Shown here one piece after another: positions 1 to 10,084 of a stretch of 64,000 bases of DNA. Below the pieces are notes generated by a model. It had not been told where the DNA came from and searched no databases. It saw only the letters and a program-made list of their open reading frames with translations. A program made the translations under genes and the position numbers. Position 1 is the stretch's first letter; every line of letters begins with the position of its first letter. The DNA comes from Synechococcus sp. BIOS-E4-1 (GTDB taxonomy: Bacteria > Cyanobacteriota > Cyanobacteriia > PCC-6307 > Cyanobiaceae), in the NCBI RefSeq assembly GCF_014279995.1, contig NZ_CP047935.1, positions 3,183,494 to 3,247,493 of the forward strand, written 5' to 3'.

Positions 1-88
1 GCTCCACCAGCACATTCAGCTGATACTCCAGCTGGGTGGCCAGAGCGGTGCCCCAGAAACGGCGCAAGGTTCGCCAGTAGCGCCCCAT
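1..88 (-). CDS. ABC-2 type exporter permease, N-terminal fragment cut by window edge
   Basis: Only the first 29 codons are visible. The peptide begins MGRYWRTLRRFWGTAL, an amphipathic cytoplasmic start typical of ABC-2 permeases. The ATG lies one base after the stop of the preceding permease gene, so it is the third gene of an exporter operon (ATPase, permease, permease). Naming it the second permease is inference from position and N-terminal resemblance; the membrane segments lie outside the window. Confidence 0.6.
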   Translation of the reverse strand, partial: MGRYWRTLRRFWGTALATQLEYQLNVLVE

Positions 89-89
89 C

Positions 90-887
90 TCAGGCCCCCA
101 TGGCGCTGTAGCGCCGCACACCGGCTCGCCAGAGCACGAGCACCAACGGCAGGAGCAACGCCACCCAGGCCAGCTGTGCGGCGAAACCTGCTGCCAGATT
201 CACGGGATCACCGGACAGGACCCGGGCCGGAAAATCAATCAGATAGGGGAAGGGAGTCCAGCGCACCCACTCCTGCACAGCGGGCGGAAAGGCCGTCAAC
301 GGAGCGAGCAGTCCAGAGAAAAACAGGAAGGGAAGAAACAGCAACCGTTCCAGCGCCGTGGCCTTCTCGCTCCAGAAACACAGCGAAGCGATCAGGCTCT
401 GCAGCAGAAAGGTGATAGCAAAGGCCATCCAGGTGGCGAGCCAGGCCAGCAGAAAGCCAGCCAGGGATGGAATCCAGAAGGCCTGCGGCTGAATCAGAAA
501 AAACACTCCGGCGATGCCGGCGGCAAAGGGCAGCCGCGTGAGCTGCTCGCCGAGATGCGAGGCCACATAGCGCCAGAGAGGATGCAACGGTTGCAGCAGA
601 TAGGGCGAGAGCCTGCCCAGCAGCGCATCCTCCTCAAAGGCGTAGACCATCCAGACCACCGAAAACTGACGTACCAGAAAGGCGCTGAGGAAGTAGCGAT
701 CGAGAGCCACCCCGTCCAAACCCAGCTGGGAACGGGCATCACTGCCGCTCCAGAGGCTGAGCATGATGAATGGCAACACTCCCGACAGCGCCCAGAGTGC
801 GATCTCAGCGCGGTACTCGAGCATGTGGGCGTACTGACTGCCCAACAGAGCACGCACGATGCGGCGGTTGAGCCCAAAAACGCGCAT
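90..887 (-). CDS. ABC-2 type transporter permease
   Basis: This 265-residue integral membrane protein has about six hydrophobic segments, roughly at residues 27-45, 65-84, 116-132, 139-172, 177-199 and 231-255. That layout fits the DUF990/ABC-2 permease family, which forms heterodimers with a second permease. Its start codon overlaps the stop of the upstream ATPase gene by one base and the next permease starts one base after its stop, so all three are probably translated together. The substrate cannot be read from the sequence; related systems export drugs, lipids or polysaccharide. Confidence 0.85.
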   Translation of the reverse strand: MRVFGLNRRIVRALLGSQYAHMLEYRAEIALWALSGVLPFIMLSLWSGSDARSQLGLDGVALDRYFLSAFLVRQFSVVWMVYAFEEDALLGRLSPYLLQPLHPLWRYVASHLGEQLTRLPFAAGIAGVFFLIQPQAFWIPSLAGFLLAWLATWMAFAITFLLQSLIASLCFWSEKATALERLLFLPFLFFSGLLAPLTAFPPAVQEWVRWTPFPYLIDFPARVLSGDPVNLAAGFAAQLAWVALLLPLVLVLWRAGVRRYSAMGA

Positions 888-1861
888 CAGAGACTTCCCT
901 GGCGGAACAGTTCGCCGATCAGTTGATCAATGGGTGGATCATTCACCTCCAGGTCGCGCACTTCAAAACGGTCCAGCAGCTCTGCCAGCACCCTGGTGAG
1001 TGAGGCCGGGTCCACCCGCAGGTTCACCTCACAGTTCTCGAGGCTGTCGAGGCGACCTAACCCGGTGAAGGCTTCTGCAGGGGCGGGCTGTTTCAGTTCA
1101 AGGCGCACATGACGCTCCGGCGCCAGACGACTGGCGAGGCGATCCAGGGCACCGTCGTGAAACAACTGTCCCTGATGAATCAACAGCACCCGAGGGCACA
1201 GCGCTGTGATGTCTGCCATGTAATGACTGGTGAGCAGAATGGTCGCACCGGTGCGGCGGTTGTACTCAGCCAGAAACTGGCGCACCCGCAGCTGGGCATT
1301 CACATCCAGCCCCAGGGTCGGTTCATCCAGAAACAACACCTCGGGTTCGTGCAGCAAGGCAGCCAGCAGCTCAGCCTTCATGCGCTGACCCAGCGACAAC
1401 TTGCGCACCGGACGGGTCAGTTCCTCACCCAGCTCCAGCAGATCCGACAAGTCGGCGATGCGTCTGCTGGCAACGCGATCAGGAATGCCATAGACCGCCG
1501 CATTGACACGCAACGAGTCCATGGGCGGCAGGTCCCAGATGAGCTGTTGCTTCTGGCCCATCACCAACGTGATGCGCCGCAGAAAATCGGGGTGCCGACG
1601 CTGGGGTTGATGACCGGCCACCAACACCTGACCGGAACTGGGATAGATCAGGCCACACAGCATTTTGAGCGTGGTCGTCTTGCCGGCGCCATTGGCCCCA
1701 AGAAAGCCCACCATCTCGCCGGGAGCGATCGCGAACGACACATCCCGCACCGCCGACACGTCACGCTGCCGGCGACGCAGAAAATGCTGCAGGGTTCCCG
1801 TCAGGCCAGGCTGTTTGTCAGCGACGCGGTACGTCTTGCTGAGCCTTTCGACCGTGATCAA
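887..1861 (-). CDS. ABC-2 type transporter ATP-binding protein
   Basis: This is a 324-residue nucleotide-binding subunit with Walker A GANGAGKT at 55-62, signature LSLGQ at 155-159, Walker B VLFLDE at 175-180 and an H-loop at SHY (about 212). The roughly 100-residue C-terminal extension after the ATPase core resembles exporter ATPases of the NatA/DrrA type. It is the first gene of an operon with two ABC-2 permeases. The signature has LSLGQ in place of LSGGQ, a tolerated variant in this subfamily. It energises export of an unknown substrate across the cytoplasmic membrane. Confidence 0.9.
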   Translation of the reverse strand: MITVERLSKTYRVADKQPGLTGTLQHFLRRRQRDVSAVRDVSFAIAPGEMVGFLGANGAGKTTTLKMLCGLIYPSSGQVLVAGHQPQRRHPDFLRRITLVMGQKQQLIWDLPPMDSLRVNAAVYGIPDRVASRRIADLSDLLELGEELTRPVRKLSLGQRMKAELLAALLHEPEVLFLDEPTLGLDVNAQLRVRQFLAEYNRRTGATILLTSHYMADITALCPRVLLIHQGQLFHDGALDRLASRLAPERHVRLELKQPAPAEAFTGLGRLDSLENCEVNLRVDPASLTRVLAELLDRFEVRDLEVNDPPIDQLIGELFRQGSL

Positions 1862-1925
1862 TGGAGAGTCCAGCGGTCAAGGGCAGCGCTTGGAGAAGGC
1901 TAGGGATCTGAACAGCGCAAGCGAC

Positions 1926-4670
1926 TCAACTGAGATCCTCCAGACGCCTGCGCGCCAGATCAGCCTGTGCCTCGGCCTCAGCCAGATTGGCCCTGCATTC
2001 CGCCACCACAGCGGCCGGTGCCTTGTCAGCGAAATTGGGATTGGCCAGTCGACCGGCCAGACCCTTGATCTCCTTCTCGGCCTTGGCGATGTCCTTCTCG
2101 AGCCTTGCAGCGAGAGCAGCGAGATCCACCAGTCCTTCGATCGGAAGCAGCACCTGCAGCTCACCGCTGACGCCAGCAAGAGCCTTGGTCACCGGGGCTG
2201 CATCCGCCTCAGGCGGCGTCATCACCTGAACCGTTTCAGCTTTGGTGAGCGCCGTGATGTCGGCCATCCCCTGCTGGAGCACTGCGACCAGATCGCCGCG
2301 GCCACTCACAAAACGGACCGGGACGGTCTGGGATGACTTGAGACCGGCCACTGCACGCAAATTGCGTACGACGCGGATCGCAGCAATCAACTCGGCGAAT
2401 GAGGCTTCGAGATCGTGATCAAGGGCTACTTCATCGACGGCCGGCCAGGCCTGAAGCGCCAGGAAGGTTGTCTCTGGCTCAGCGGTGACGCTGTGCCACA
2501 ACTCCTCGGTGAGATGCGGCATCAGCGGATTCAGCATCAGGTGCATCTGACTGATCACCTTGGCCAGCACCTGCCTGGCCGTGCGCTGATCCGCGAGAGC
2601 GCCAGCGCTGGCGTTTTCACCTGGATTAAGCCTGCGCTTGCTGAGCTCCAGATACCAGTCGCAAACATCGTTCCAGGCGAACTCATACAACCCCTTGGCC
2701 GCTTCCCCCAGGCCGTAGCGGCTGTATCGATCCGCGGTTTCGCGATTGACCCTGGCCAGGCGCGACAGGATCCAGCGATCCGCAAGCTGCAGGGCAGCAG
2801 GATCGGCTTCTCCCAACTGAGCAGGCGTCATGCCATCCAGATTCATCAAGGCAAAACGGGTGGCATTCCAGAGCTTGTTGGCGAAATTGCGTGAGGCCTC
2901 AACGGTGGCGGAGGTGTCCTTCTTGCGGTCGTAGTCCAGGCGAATGTCCTGACCGGCACCAGCCACTTCCCTCACCAGGGCAAAGCGCAGTGCATCGGTT
3001 CCGTACCGCTCGATCAGCAGCAGCGGATCGATGCCGTTGCCGGCGCTCTTGCTCATCTTGCGGTTCTGCTCATCCCGGACCAGACCGTGGATGTAGACGT
3101 CCTTGAACGGCATCTCAGCCGTGAAGGCGCCGGCCATCATCGTCATCCGGGCCACCCAGAAGAAAATGATGTCGAAGCCCGTCACCAGGGTGCTGGTGGG
3201 ATACCAGCGCTGCAGGTCAGCGCTGTCAGCATCGGGCCATCCCAGGGTGGAAAACGGCCAGAGGCCGCTGGAGAACCAGGTGTCGAGCACATCCTCATCC
3301 TGCTCAATCTCCGCAGCTGAACCAAATTCAGCTCTGGCCTTCTCCAGGGCATCAGCTTCATTGCGTGCCACCACATAAGGCGTGGTGTCGGTGTATTTGC
3401 CATCGGTCTCACTGATCACGAACCAGGCCGGAATGCGATGCCCCCACCACAACTGACGGCTGATGCACCAGTCACGGATGTCGGTGAGCCAGTCGCGATA
3501 GACCTTCTCCCAGCGCTCGGGAATGAAGCGTGGATCCTGCTGCTCCAACGCTTCACGACAACGGGCTGCCAGAGGCTCGGTCTTGACAAACCACTGGGTG
3601 GACAGCAACGGCTCAACAGGGACCTTGCCACGGTCTGAGTGAGGAACACTGTGGCGATAGTCCTCCACCTTCACCAGCAGACCGAGTTCCTCCAGACCGG
3701 CCACCACGGCCTTGCGTGCTTCAAAGCGATCCAGTCCCTTGAACTGCCCGGCATGCTTGTTCATCGTGCCGTTCTTGCGCATCACCGTGATCTGGGGCAG
3801 ACCGTGGCGCTGGCCGATGGCGAAATCGTTGGGATCGTGAGCGGGCGTCACCTTGACGCAACCGGTGCCGAAGTCCTTGTCCACATGATCGTCGGCAACG
3901 ATCGGAATCTCTCGCCCCACAAAGGGCAGGGTGAGGGTCTGGCCCACCAGATAGGCATAGCGCTCGTCGCTGGGATTCACAGCAACAGCTGTATCGCCCA
4001 ACATCGTCTCGGGCCGGGTGGTGGCCACCTCCAGATGACCGTCGCCGCTGCTGAGCGGGTAGCGGAAATGCCAGAGATGACCATCCACCTCCTTCATTTC
4101 CACCTCCAGGTCGCTCACCGCCGAACCGGAGGCAGGGCACCAGTTCACCAGATACTCGCCTCGATAGATCAGGCCCTGCTCATGCAAGCGGACAAAGGCT
4201 TCTCTGACGGCCTCGCTCAGCCCTTCATCAAGGGTGAAACGCTGCCGGCGCCAGTCAACCGAATAGCCAAGCCTGCGCAGCTGATCAACGATGCGGCCGC
4301 CGCTCTCCGACTTCCACTGCCAGGCCCGCTCCAGAAAAGCCTCGCGACCTAGCTCATGACGGGTCTTGCCCTCCTGCTTGAGCTGCTTCTCAAGGATCGT
4401 CTGCACAGCGATCGAGGCATGGTCAGTGCCAGGCAGGCAAAGCACATTTTTTCCAGCCAGACGCTGGTAGCGCACGATCGTGTCGATCAGGGCCGTGTTG
4501 AAGGCATGGCCCATGTGCAGGCTGCCGGTCACATTCGGAGGCGGGATCACCACCGAGAACGGATCCCCAGGCGCCTGGGGATCGGGATGAAAAGCACCTT
4601 GGTCCTCCCAGGCCTGCTGCCAGCGGGCCTCGGTGCCCACCGGGTCATAGGTCTTGGCCAGTTCGGACAC
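1926..4670 (-). CDS. valS: Valyl-tRNA synthetase
   Basis: This 914-residue class Ia synthetase charges tRNA-Val with valine and edits misactivated threonine. The HIGH motif appears as HMGH at 52-55 within [14 protein letters not shown], and KMSKS is at 538-542. The CP1 editing domain lies between them, an anticodon-binding domain follows, and the C-terminus is the coiled-coil arm usual for ValS. Length matches bacterial ValS. The start [17 protein letters not shown] has the family's typical N-terminus. Nothing in the protein looks degraded. Confidence 0.98.
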   Translation of the reverse strand: MSELAKTYDPVGTEARWQQAWEDQGAFHPDPQAPGDPFSVVIPPPNVTGSLHMGHAFNTALIDTIVRYQRLAGKNVLCLPGTDHASIAVQTILEKQLKQEGKTRHELGREAFLERAWQWKSESGGRIVDQLRRLGYSVDWRRQRFTLDEGLSEAVREAFVRLHEQGLIYRGEYLVNWCPASGSAVSDLEVEMKEVDGHLWHFRYPLSSGDGHLEVATTRPETMLGDTAVAVNPSDERYAYLVGQTLTLPFVGREIPIVADDHVDKDFGTGCVKVTPAHDPNDFAIGQRHGLPQITVMRKNGTMNKHAGQFKGLDRFEARKAVVAGLEELGLLVKVEDYRHSVPHSDRGKVPVEPLLSTQWFVKTEPLAARCREALEQQDPRFIPERWEKVYRDWLTDIRDWCISRQLWWGHRIPAWFVISETDGKYTDTTPYVVARNEADALEKARAEFGSAAEIEQDEDVLDTWFSSGLWPFSTLGWPDADSADLQRWYPTSTLVTGFDIIFFWVARMTMMAGAFTAEMPFKDVYIHGLVRDEQNRKMSKSAGNGIDPLLLIERYGTDALRFALVREVAGAGQDIRLDYDRKKDTSATVEASRNFANKLWNATRFALMNLDGMTPAQLGEADPAALQLADRWILSRLARVNRETADRYSRYGLGEAAKGLYEFAWNDVCDWYLELSKRRLNPGENASAGALADQRTARQVLAKVISQMHLMLNPLMPHLTEELWHSVTAEPETTFLALQAWPAVDEVALDHDLEASFAELIAAIRVVRNLRAVAGLKSSQTVPVRFVSGRGDLVAVLQQGMADITALTKAETVQVMTPPEADAAPVTKALAGVSGELQVLLPIEGLVDLAALAARLEKDIAKAEKEIKGLAGRLANPNFADKAPAAVVAECRANLAEAEAQADLARRRLEDLS

Positions 4671-4844
4671 GGGACGCGCTCAACAACAGCGATCCATGCT
4701 CGCAAAACAACTGTCTGAACCAACACTCAGGCCGCAAGATCGGCCTCCCGAGCAAACGGGGCAGCCTGATGGCCGTTGAACCAGCTGTGACGAGACAGCA
4801 ACGAAATTGATTATCAGAATGGATCGACCAATCAACTCTCGATC

Positions 4845-6074
4845 GTGCGTGCTCGGCTGGCAGCCAGCGTCTTGCTCTCCACCCTGGCGCTCAGCGGTTG
4901 CAGCCGCCTCGGCAATGAGCTTCCGGTGATGCTTTACCTGGCGATGGTGATCGACCAGGACAGCAAGATCGATACCGCCACACAGACCGACTTCCGCCAG
5001 CGGATTCAGCTCATCATCAGCGATTTCCGCAAGATCAAACCCAACGTGGAAGTGCAGGTCGCGCTGTACAAGCGCGCCAATCTCAAACAGGAACTCCAGC
5101 GCCGCAATGCCTCTGATCTGGGGCCCGATCTGGTGGTCACGGATGCCCCTCAAGCCAATCAATTGCTGAGCGAAGGACTCACCGACGAGCTTCCAGTCAA
5201 GTCATTCAATCGTTATCAAACTGATCAAGGCCTGTGGGAAAGGGTGAAGCTGGACGATGGGCGAATCACGGCCCAGCCGATGGTCATCTACCCGCAGATC
5301 GCCTGCTTCAACCGCGAAATCGTTCAGAACCCTCCCACCACACTGCAGGAATTGCTCCAACAGGGCGCATCCGGTACACGGGTGGGGTTGGCGGTGAACT
5401 TCTCGGAACTGCTTTGGACCGCAGGCAGCCTGGGGGCCATTCAAAGTCTGGCCAAGGCCAACGATGACCAGACACTGACGCCACAGAACACTGAAGCGAT
5501 GGTGGAGTGGCTGGCCTGGTTACAACGGGCCAGTGCCCAGCAGAACATCACCTTTTTCCAGGACCAGGGGCAACTGGAAAACCTGCTCAACGATGGGGAA
5601 CTCGACTGGGTGAGCTGCAACTCCAACAGCCTGCTGCGGCTCAGAAAACTGATGGGCGACAACCTCGGGGTTTCGCCGCTTCCCAGCGGTCCTGCTGGAA
5701 CTGCAAGCCCCATGAATGCCTTGAGGGTGTTGGCGCTCGGAGCCAATTCAAGTCCAAGGCAGCGGAACATGGCCGTGAGCCTGGCCCAGTTCATTACCAA
5801 CCCGATGGTGCAGCGGAATCTGTCGCTGCGATCCCTCGCATTCCTGCCAGTCAATCCCGCCGTGGCTGTGCCGGTGCGCAGTTCCCGCACGCTGGCCACC
5901 CTGGTGCAGTCCAGAGAGGATTCGATGCTGCATGAATCAGCACTGGCTGGGCTGGCTCACCACCGCAGCATCGATCGCGATGGGTCGCAAGTGCTGGTCA
6001 AACTAGTGTTCGGAGCCTCAAACCCGCGTTCCAGCCAGAAATCCCTGGTCAAAGCCCTGGAGGGGGGAGCATGA
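4845..6074 (+). CDS. Extracellular solute-binding lipoprotein (family 1-like), no adjacent ABC transporter
   Basis: This 409-residue protein has a lipoprotein signal ending LALSGC (Cys19), so it is probably anchored in the periplasm. The body has the two-lobed type 1 solute-binding look: DLVVTDAPQANQLLSEGL near 105-122, a central aromatic-rich region and a C-terminal repeat of helices. A GTG start is used. Its stop overlaps the start of an MscS-type channel gene by four bases (ATGA), and no ABC permease or ATPase is next to it. The ligand is unknown; sugar or polyol binding would be a family-level guess only. Confidence 0.8.
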   Translation: MRARLAASVLLSTLALSGCSRLGNELPVMLYLAMVIDQDSKIDTATQTDFRQRIQLIISDFRKIKPNVEVQVALYKRANLKQELQRRNASDLGPDLVVTDAPQANQLLSEGLTDELPVKSFNRYQTDQGLWERVKLDDGRITAQPMVIYPQIACFNREIVQNPPTTLQELLQQGASGTRVGLAVNFSELLWTAGSLGAIQSLAKANDDQTLTPQNTEAMVEWLAWLQRASAQQNITFFQDQGQLENLLNDGELDWVSCNSNSLLRLRKLMGDNLGVSPLPSGPAGTASPMNALRVLALGANSSPRQRNMAVSLAQFITNPMVQRNLSLRSLAFLPVNPAVAVPVRSSRTLATLVQSREDSMLHESALAGLAHHRSIDRDGSQVLVKLVFGASNPRSSQKSLVKALEGGA

Positions 6075-7345
6075 GCCAGCTGCTCTGGGAAATCCTCGGC
6101 TGGCTGGGTTACCTGCAGCGAAGCGCTGTCGTCGCCCAATTGCTGCTGATCCTTGGACTGAGCGTGGGATGGCACCTGATCAATCCACAACGGCGGCTTG
6201 GAAACCTGCACCCAGCACTGAGATTGCTGGTGGCGCCCATCGCCATGTTGTTGATCGCCTGGCTGATCGAACTTCCCGGCGGAAAGACTGGGCTGGTGAG
6301 CTATGCCGGCCTTTGCTGGCTGGGCTGGAATCTGCTCAACTTGTTGAACCAACTGCTGCTGCTGCTGCTTCCCACCTCAACAATCCATCAACTGGAAAGT
6401 CGACTGCTGAGGCCGCTGTTCCTGGTTCTGGTGGGCCTGAACCTGATCAGCAAGTTCGACAATCCCGCAGATCTCGGCGTGATCAAGCTGGGCAGCCTCT
6501 TCGGCGAGATCCTCACCTTGAACAATCTGGTCATCGCCATGCTGGTGACCTATCTGCTGCTGGTGGGCACCAAGCTTCCGGCCGCGGGGGTGGCCTGGAT
6601 GCTGCAAAAACTGCTCAGCTGCAGTGACAGCAGCCGCAAAGCTCTGGAGCTGATCATCCGCTATGTGGTGATTGGCATTGGCATCACGGCCGTGGGGTTT
6701 CACATCGGTCTGAACTCCACGGCTCTCGTGGCAATCGCAGGTGGATTGTCCGTGGGCCTCGGCTTCGGCATCAAGGAGGTGTTTTCCAACTTCATCAGCG
6801 GCATCTGGCTGCTGTTTGAAGGGTCAGTGCGTCCGGGAGAAATCCTGATGGTGGATGGAGATCCTTGCGAAGTGCGCAAGCTGGGCCTGCGCGCCACTCT
6901 GCTCTGGCGAGATCGAGACAACGCGGAACTGCTGATTCCCAATCAGATGTTTTTCACCGCGCAGGCCACCAGTTACACCGCCACAGACCGAATGCGGCGC
7001 AGCGAGATCCGAGTTGGCGCGGCCTACAGCCATGATCCCCAGCTCGTCCTGAAGATCCTTGAGCAGACAGCTCTGAGCGTGCCCAGAGTGCTGAATCATC
7101 CAGCGCCAAGGGCGCTGCAGGTGCACTACGGAGACTCCGCCATCGAGTACTCATTGCGCTACTGGATCTCCGACCCGATGAGCAACATCGGCATTGTCAG
7201 TGAAGTGAATCAGGCGATCTGGACAGCATTCAAACGGGAAGGGATTGAAATTCCTTTCCCGCAACAGGTCAACACAGTCCGTGAGATACCACCGCTCAAG
7301 AGCGAGCCAGGCGCCGCAGATAACCCTCCTTTGTCCCTGCATTGA
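6071..7345 (+). CDS. Small-conductance mechanosensitive channel (MscS family)
   Basis: This 424-residue channel has several N-terminal hydrophobic helices (about 20-36, 50-68, 75-100, 113-125, 150-170) and the conserved MscS core near 195-265. That core contains a glycine/alanine-rich TM3 (GGLSVGLGFGIKEVFSNF, 224-241), followed by the beta domain WLLFEGSVRPGEI. Such channels open under membrane tension and release solutes on osmotic downshock. It is translationally coupled to the solute-binding lipoprotein upstream. The last 50 bases overlap the convergent oxygenase gene. Confidence 0.92.
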   Translation: MSQLLWEILGWLGYLQRSAVVAQLLLILGLSVGWHLINPQRRLGNLHPALRLLVAPIAMLLIAWLIELPGGKTGLVSYAGLCWLGWNLLNLLNQLLLLLLPTSTIHQLESRLLRPLFLVLVGLNLISKFDNPADLGVIKLGSLFGEILTLNNLVIAMLVTYLLLVGTKLPAAGVAWMLQKLLSCSDSSRKALELIIRYVVIGIGITAVGFHIGLNSTALVAIAGGLSVGLGFGIKEVFSNFISGIWLLFEGSVRPGEILMVDGDPCEVRKLGLRATLLWRDRDNAELLIPNQMFFTAQATSYTATDRMRRSEIRVGAAYSHDPQLVLKILEQTALSVPRVLNHPAPRALQVHYGDSAIEYSLRYWISDPMSNIGIVSEVNQAIWTAFKREGIEIPFPQQVNTVREIPPLKSEPGAADNPPLSLH

Positions 7346-7940
7346 TCCACCCGGTGGCGATGGTTTTGCTGTGCTTGCAATTCACCCGACCGCGGTGGAT
7401 GTGACTTGGGCCTGCAGGGAAGATCACCAGTTTTCCCCGCACGGCCTCCTCGTGATGCTGCTGCCAGTGAAACTCCGTACCGGCTTCAGCCACGGTGTCG
7501 CAATAAAGAATCCAGGCCAGCACGCGATGAACGGGTTCCGTGGCCTCATCGCTGATGGTCCAGTCGCAGTGCCATTTCCGAAATCCCTCGCCTGGGGCGT
7601 AGCGCTGAAGGTTGAAAATCGGCAAAACGAACAGTTCCCGGTCAGGGCAGACGTCACGAAACAAAGGTCGCTCCTCCAGGTAGCGATCCAAACCGGCAGT
7701 GACACCCCGCACAATCACCTCCGACAAAGCACAGGACTCGGGGTCACTGCGATCAATGGCCACCAGGCTGATATCCGTGCTCAGCTTCGACGGTTCCTCA
7801 TCTGTGGAGGAACCGAAGGCAACGCCAGGACGGTGGAGGTCGGTGCGCCGATCAAAAAAGGCCATCACGCCATCGGCGACCGCTTCAAAACCGGCATTGC
7901 CGTAGCGACCGATCAGGCTCAGGTCGTTCAGCTCAGACAT
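7296..7940 (-). CDS. 2OG-Fe(II) oxygenase, prolyl 4-hydroxylase-like
   Basis: This 214-residue protein has the double-stranded beta-helix iron motif: HCD (H124, D126) after QRYAPGEGFRKW, and a distal histidine in PSHIHRG (H180 or H182). A basic residue for 2-oxoglutarate follows in the CKHSKTIATGW stretch. These features match the P4Hc family, which hydroxylates protein or small-molecule substrates using 2-oxoglutarate and oxygen. The substrate is unknown. Its stop region abuts the start of the next minus-strand gene (positions 7940/7940), so the two are probably co-transcribed. The 3' end overlaps mscS by 50 bases. Confidence 0.88.
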   Translation of the reverse strand: MSELNDLSLIGRYGNAGFEAVADGVMAFFDRRTDLHRPGVAFGSSTDEEPSKLSTDISLVAIDRSDPESCALSEVIVRGVTAGLDRYLEERPLFRDVCPDRELFVLPIFNLQRYAPGEGFRKWHCDWTISDEATEPVHRVLAWILYCDTVAEAGTEFHWQQHHEEAVRGKLVIFPAGPSHIHRGRVNCKHSKTIATGWINAGTKEGYLRRLARS

Positions 7941-8389
7941 CAGCCCTTCCAGGGAATCGCCACCACGGCCTCCAGCTGTTGCCAGCGACTGCGATCAGCG
8001 ACAACCAGGTCGGTGAGTTCCACCCGCTCCAAAGCCCTGGCCAGGCGCTCCGGATCCAGCACAGCGGGATCCGGAGGTGCCTGTGACAACAACAGCACCT
8101 GCTGCTCAGCGGGATCCGCCAGCACCTGAAGCTCCAGATCCGCCAACTCCCGCTCAAAGAAGGTTCGACGCAGCCGCGAGGTGATGCGCTCTCCGAGGGC
8201 AGCAGCGAAATGTTCAAGGCTGTCGCGCTCTCCCGACAACCCGCAGTTCAGCGACAGCCAGATCATCAGCTTGGCCCAGCTGTCAACGCTCCAGAGCGGC
8301 TGAAAGCTTTCGCGGTGCTGGCGAATCAGTTCCAGCAGAGCGAAGTCCACAAGCGTGCCCTGCAACTGTTCGGGATCCGGACGGCTCAT
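7940..8389 (-). CDS. Conserved hypothetical protein
   Basis: A 149-residue soluble protein with no motif I recognise. It is rich in Leu and Glu with likely amphipathic helices (for example LERVELTDLVVADRS near 122-136) and contains one Trp-rich patch (SVDSWAKLMIWLSL). Its stop shares position 7940 with the start of the 2OG-Fe(II) oxygenase, so the pair is translationally coupled and this product may act with the oxygenase. Codon use looks native. No function is assigned. Confidence 0.75.
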   Translation of the reverse strand: MSRPDPEQLQGTLVDFALLELIRQHRESFQPLWSVDSWAKLMIWLSLNCGLSGERDSLEHFAAALGERITSRLRRTFFERELADLELQVLADPAEQQVLLLSQAPPDPAVLDPERLARALERVELTDLVVADRSRWQQLEAVVAIPWKG

Positions 8390-8457
8390 GCTGACCCTCT
8401 CTTGAAGACATCCTCTCCCCCGGAGGTCAGACTGGTGTTGCGCGTCTACGCCTGACC

Positions 8458-8715
8458 ATGACCCTGGATCTCAATGATCCCGAACTCGAGTTCTCGGATC
8501 TGGTTTATGCCTATCAGAGCTGGGTGATGGCCATCATCAACGACGAAAAACTGGATTCCGAGGACATCCTGCTCAGCGACGAGATCGCTGAAGACGCTCT
8601 CAATGCCATGCGCTTCCTGCCTGGTGAGGTGACAAGCGCCATCGAAACTTCGCTGGCGCGCGTCTATGACGTGGATGCCGACGAACTCGCTGGCCTGCTC
8701 TTCCCCGAAGACTGA
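8458..8715 (+). CDS. Small acidic conserved hypothetical protein
   Basis: An 85-residue, strongly acidic protein (DLNDPELEFSDLVYAYQSW at the N-terminus) with no membrane segment. Asp and Glu are spread along the length and it ends ELAGLLFPED. It starts 68 bases from the divergent hypothetical gene at 8389 and is followed by the short-chain dehydrogenase 38 bases downstream on the same strand. Composition and codon use look native. No family motif was recognised. Confidence 0.7.
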   Translation: MTLDLNDPELEFSDLVYAYQSWVMAIINDEKLDSEDILLSDEIAEDALNAMRFLPGEVTSAIETSLARVYDVDADELAGLLFPED

Positions 8716-8753
8716 GCGAACCCGCGAGACTGGATGGGCGCTGACATCGCCGC

Positions 8754-9674
8754 ATGGGCTGGACCATCGACGACATGCCTGACCTGCGAGGACGGATAGC
8801 CCTCGTCACAGGGGCCAACAGCGGCCTTGGCCTGGAGACCACGCGGGCCTTGCTCCGGTCCGGGGCAACTGTGCTGATGGCCTGTCGCAGCCGCCGCAAG
8901 GGAGAGGCGGCTCGCGCGGAACTGCTGGAGCAGGGGTCCTCTGGTGTGGATTTGCTCGACCTGGATCTAGCTGACCTCGACAATGTCGATGCCTGCTGCC
9001 GAGAAGTTCAGTCGCGCTACGACCGATTGGATCTTCTGATCAACAACGCGGGACTGATGGCGCCTCCACGGCTGCTGAGCCAGCAGGGACATGAAATGCA
9101 GTTCGCCGTCAACCACCTTGGCCACTTCGCACTGACCCAGGCGCTTCTGCCTCTGATGGAGGGCCGCGAACAGGCTCGAGTCGTCACCGTCACCTCGGGA
9201 GCACAGTATTTCGGGGCGATCGCCTGGGATGACCTGAACGGTGAAAAGCGCTACGACCGCTGGAAGGCTTACGGCCAGAGCAAGTTGGCCAACGTGATGT
9301 TTGCACTGGAGTTGAATCATCGTCTCGAGCAGTCGGGAAGCAGCGTGAGATCGCTGGCAGCCCATCCAGGGCTGGCGCGGACGAATCTTCAACCACTCTC
9401 GGTGGCAGCCAATGGCGCCTGGCAGGAAGCCCTGGCTTACCGATTGATGGATCCCATGTTCCAGAGCGCAGCCCAGGGGGCACTGCCGCAGCTCATGGCG
9501 GCAACCTCTCCGGCCGTACAAGGTGGAGAGCATTACGGCCCCAGTAAATTTGGAGGTATGCGTGGTGCTCCCAAACGGCAGCCCGTGGCTCGCGCCGCTC
9601 GCAGCCAGGAACAACGATCACGTCTTTGGGCCGTCAGTGCCGAACTGATCCAAACCAGAAGCGCAGCAGTATGA
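8754..9674 (+). CDS. Short-chain dehydrogenase/reductase (protochlorophyllide reductase-like subfamily)
   Basis: This 306-residue Rossmann-fold oxidoreductase has the nucleotide motif TGANSGLG at 19-26, NNAG at 97-100, the catalytic Ser in TSG (148) and Tyr173-xxx-Lys177 in YGQSK. The family uses NAD(P)H to reduce carbonyl or alkene groups. The length and the YGQSKLAN motif resemble the retinol-dehydrogenase/POR-like SDR branch, but the POR-specific cysteines are not evident, so light-dependent POR activity is not claimed. Its stop overlaps the start of the Fur-family regulator (ATGA). Confidence 0.9.
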   Translation: MGWTIDDMPDLRGRIALVTGANSGLGLETTRALLRSGATVLMACRSRRKGEAARAELLEQGSSGVDLLDLDLADLDNVDACCREVQSRYDRLDLLINNAGLMAPPRLLSQQGHEMQFAVNHLGHFALTQALLPLMEGREQARVVTVTSGAQYFGAIAWDDLNGEKRYDRWKAYGQSKLANVMFALELNHRLEQSGSSVRSLAAHPGLARTNLQPLSVAANGAWQEALAYRLMDPMFQSAAQGALPQLMAATSPAVQGGEHYGPSKFGGMRGAPKRQPVARAARSQEQRSRLWAVSAELIQTRSAAV

Positions 9675-10084
9675 GGTCAGAATTCACCATGAAGCAACAG
9701 GGATCTACGGGGACGCAACGGCAGCAATTGCTGCTGGAAGAACTGCAAAACAGTGAGGCCGAAATGACCGGCCAGCAGCTGCATCGCTGCCTGGAGGGGC
9801 AACCGGGAGCCATGGGGCTGGCAACGGTGTATCGCAATCTGCGCAAACTCCATCAACAAGGCAAGATCCGCTGCCGACATCTGCCGACGGGCGAAGCTCT
9901 CTACGCACCAGTGGAGCGTGATCAGCACCATCTCACCTGTGTGAGCTGCGGCACCACGCAGACGTTGCAGCAATGCCCGATGCATGAATTGAACGTGCAG
10001 GCCCCGGAGACAGACAACTTCAAGCTGATCTTTCACACGCTGGAATTCTTCGGGCTTTGCAACATCTGTCGAACCAAGCGCTGA
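9671..10084 (+). CDS. Fur-family metalloregulator (Zur/PerR type undetermined)
   Basis: A 137-residue protein if translation starts at the ATG overlapping the dehydrogenase stop; an internal ATG at 9689 is an alternative. The N-terminal winged helix includes TVYRNLRKL (52-60), the DNA-recognition region of Fur proteins. Two CxxC pairs (C90/C93 and C130/C133) form the structural zinc site, and HH at 86-87 is a likely sensory metal ligand. The usual HHHDH run of Fe-sensing Fur is reduced to DQHH, which favours a Zur- or PerR-type role. That subtype call is inference. Confidence 0.88.
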   Translation: MRSEFTMKQQGSTGTQRQQLLLEELQNSEAEMTGQQLHRCLEGQPGAMGLATVYRNLRKLHQQGKIRCRHLPTGEALYAPVERDQHHLTCVSCGTTQTLQQCPMHELNVQAPETDNFKLIFHTLEFFGLCNICRTKR

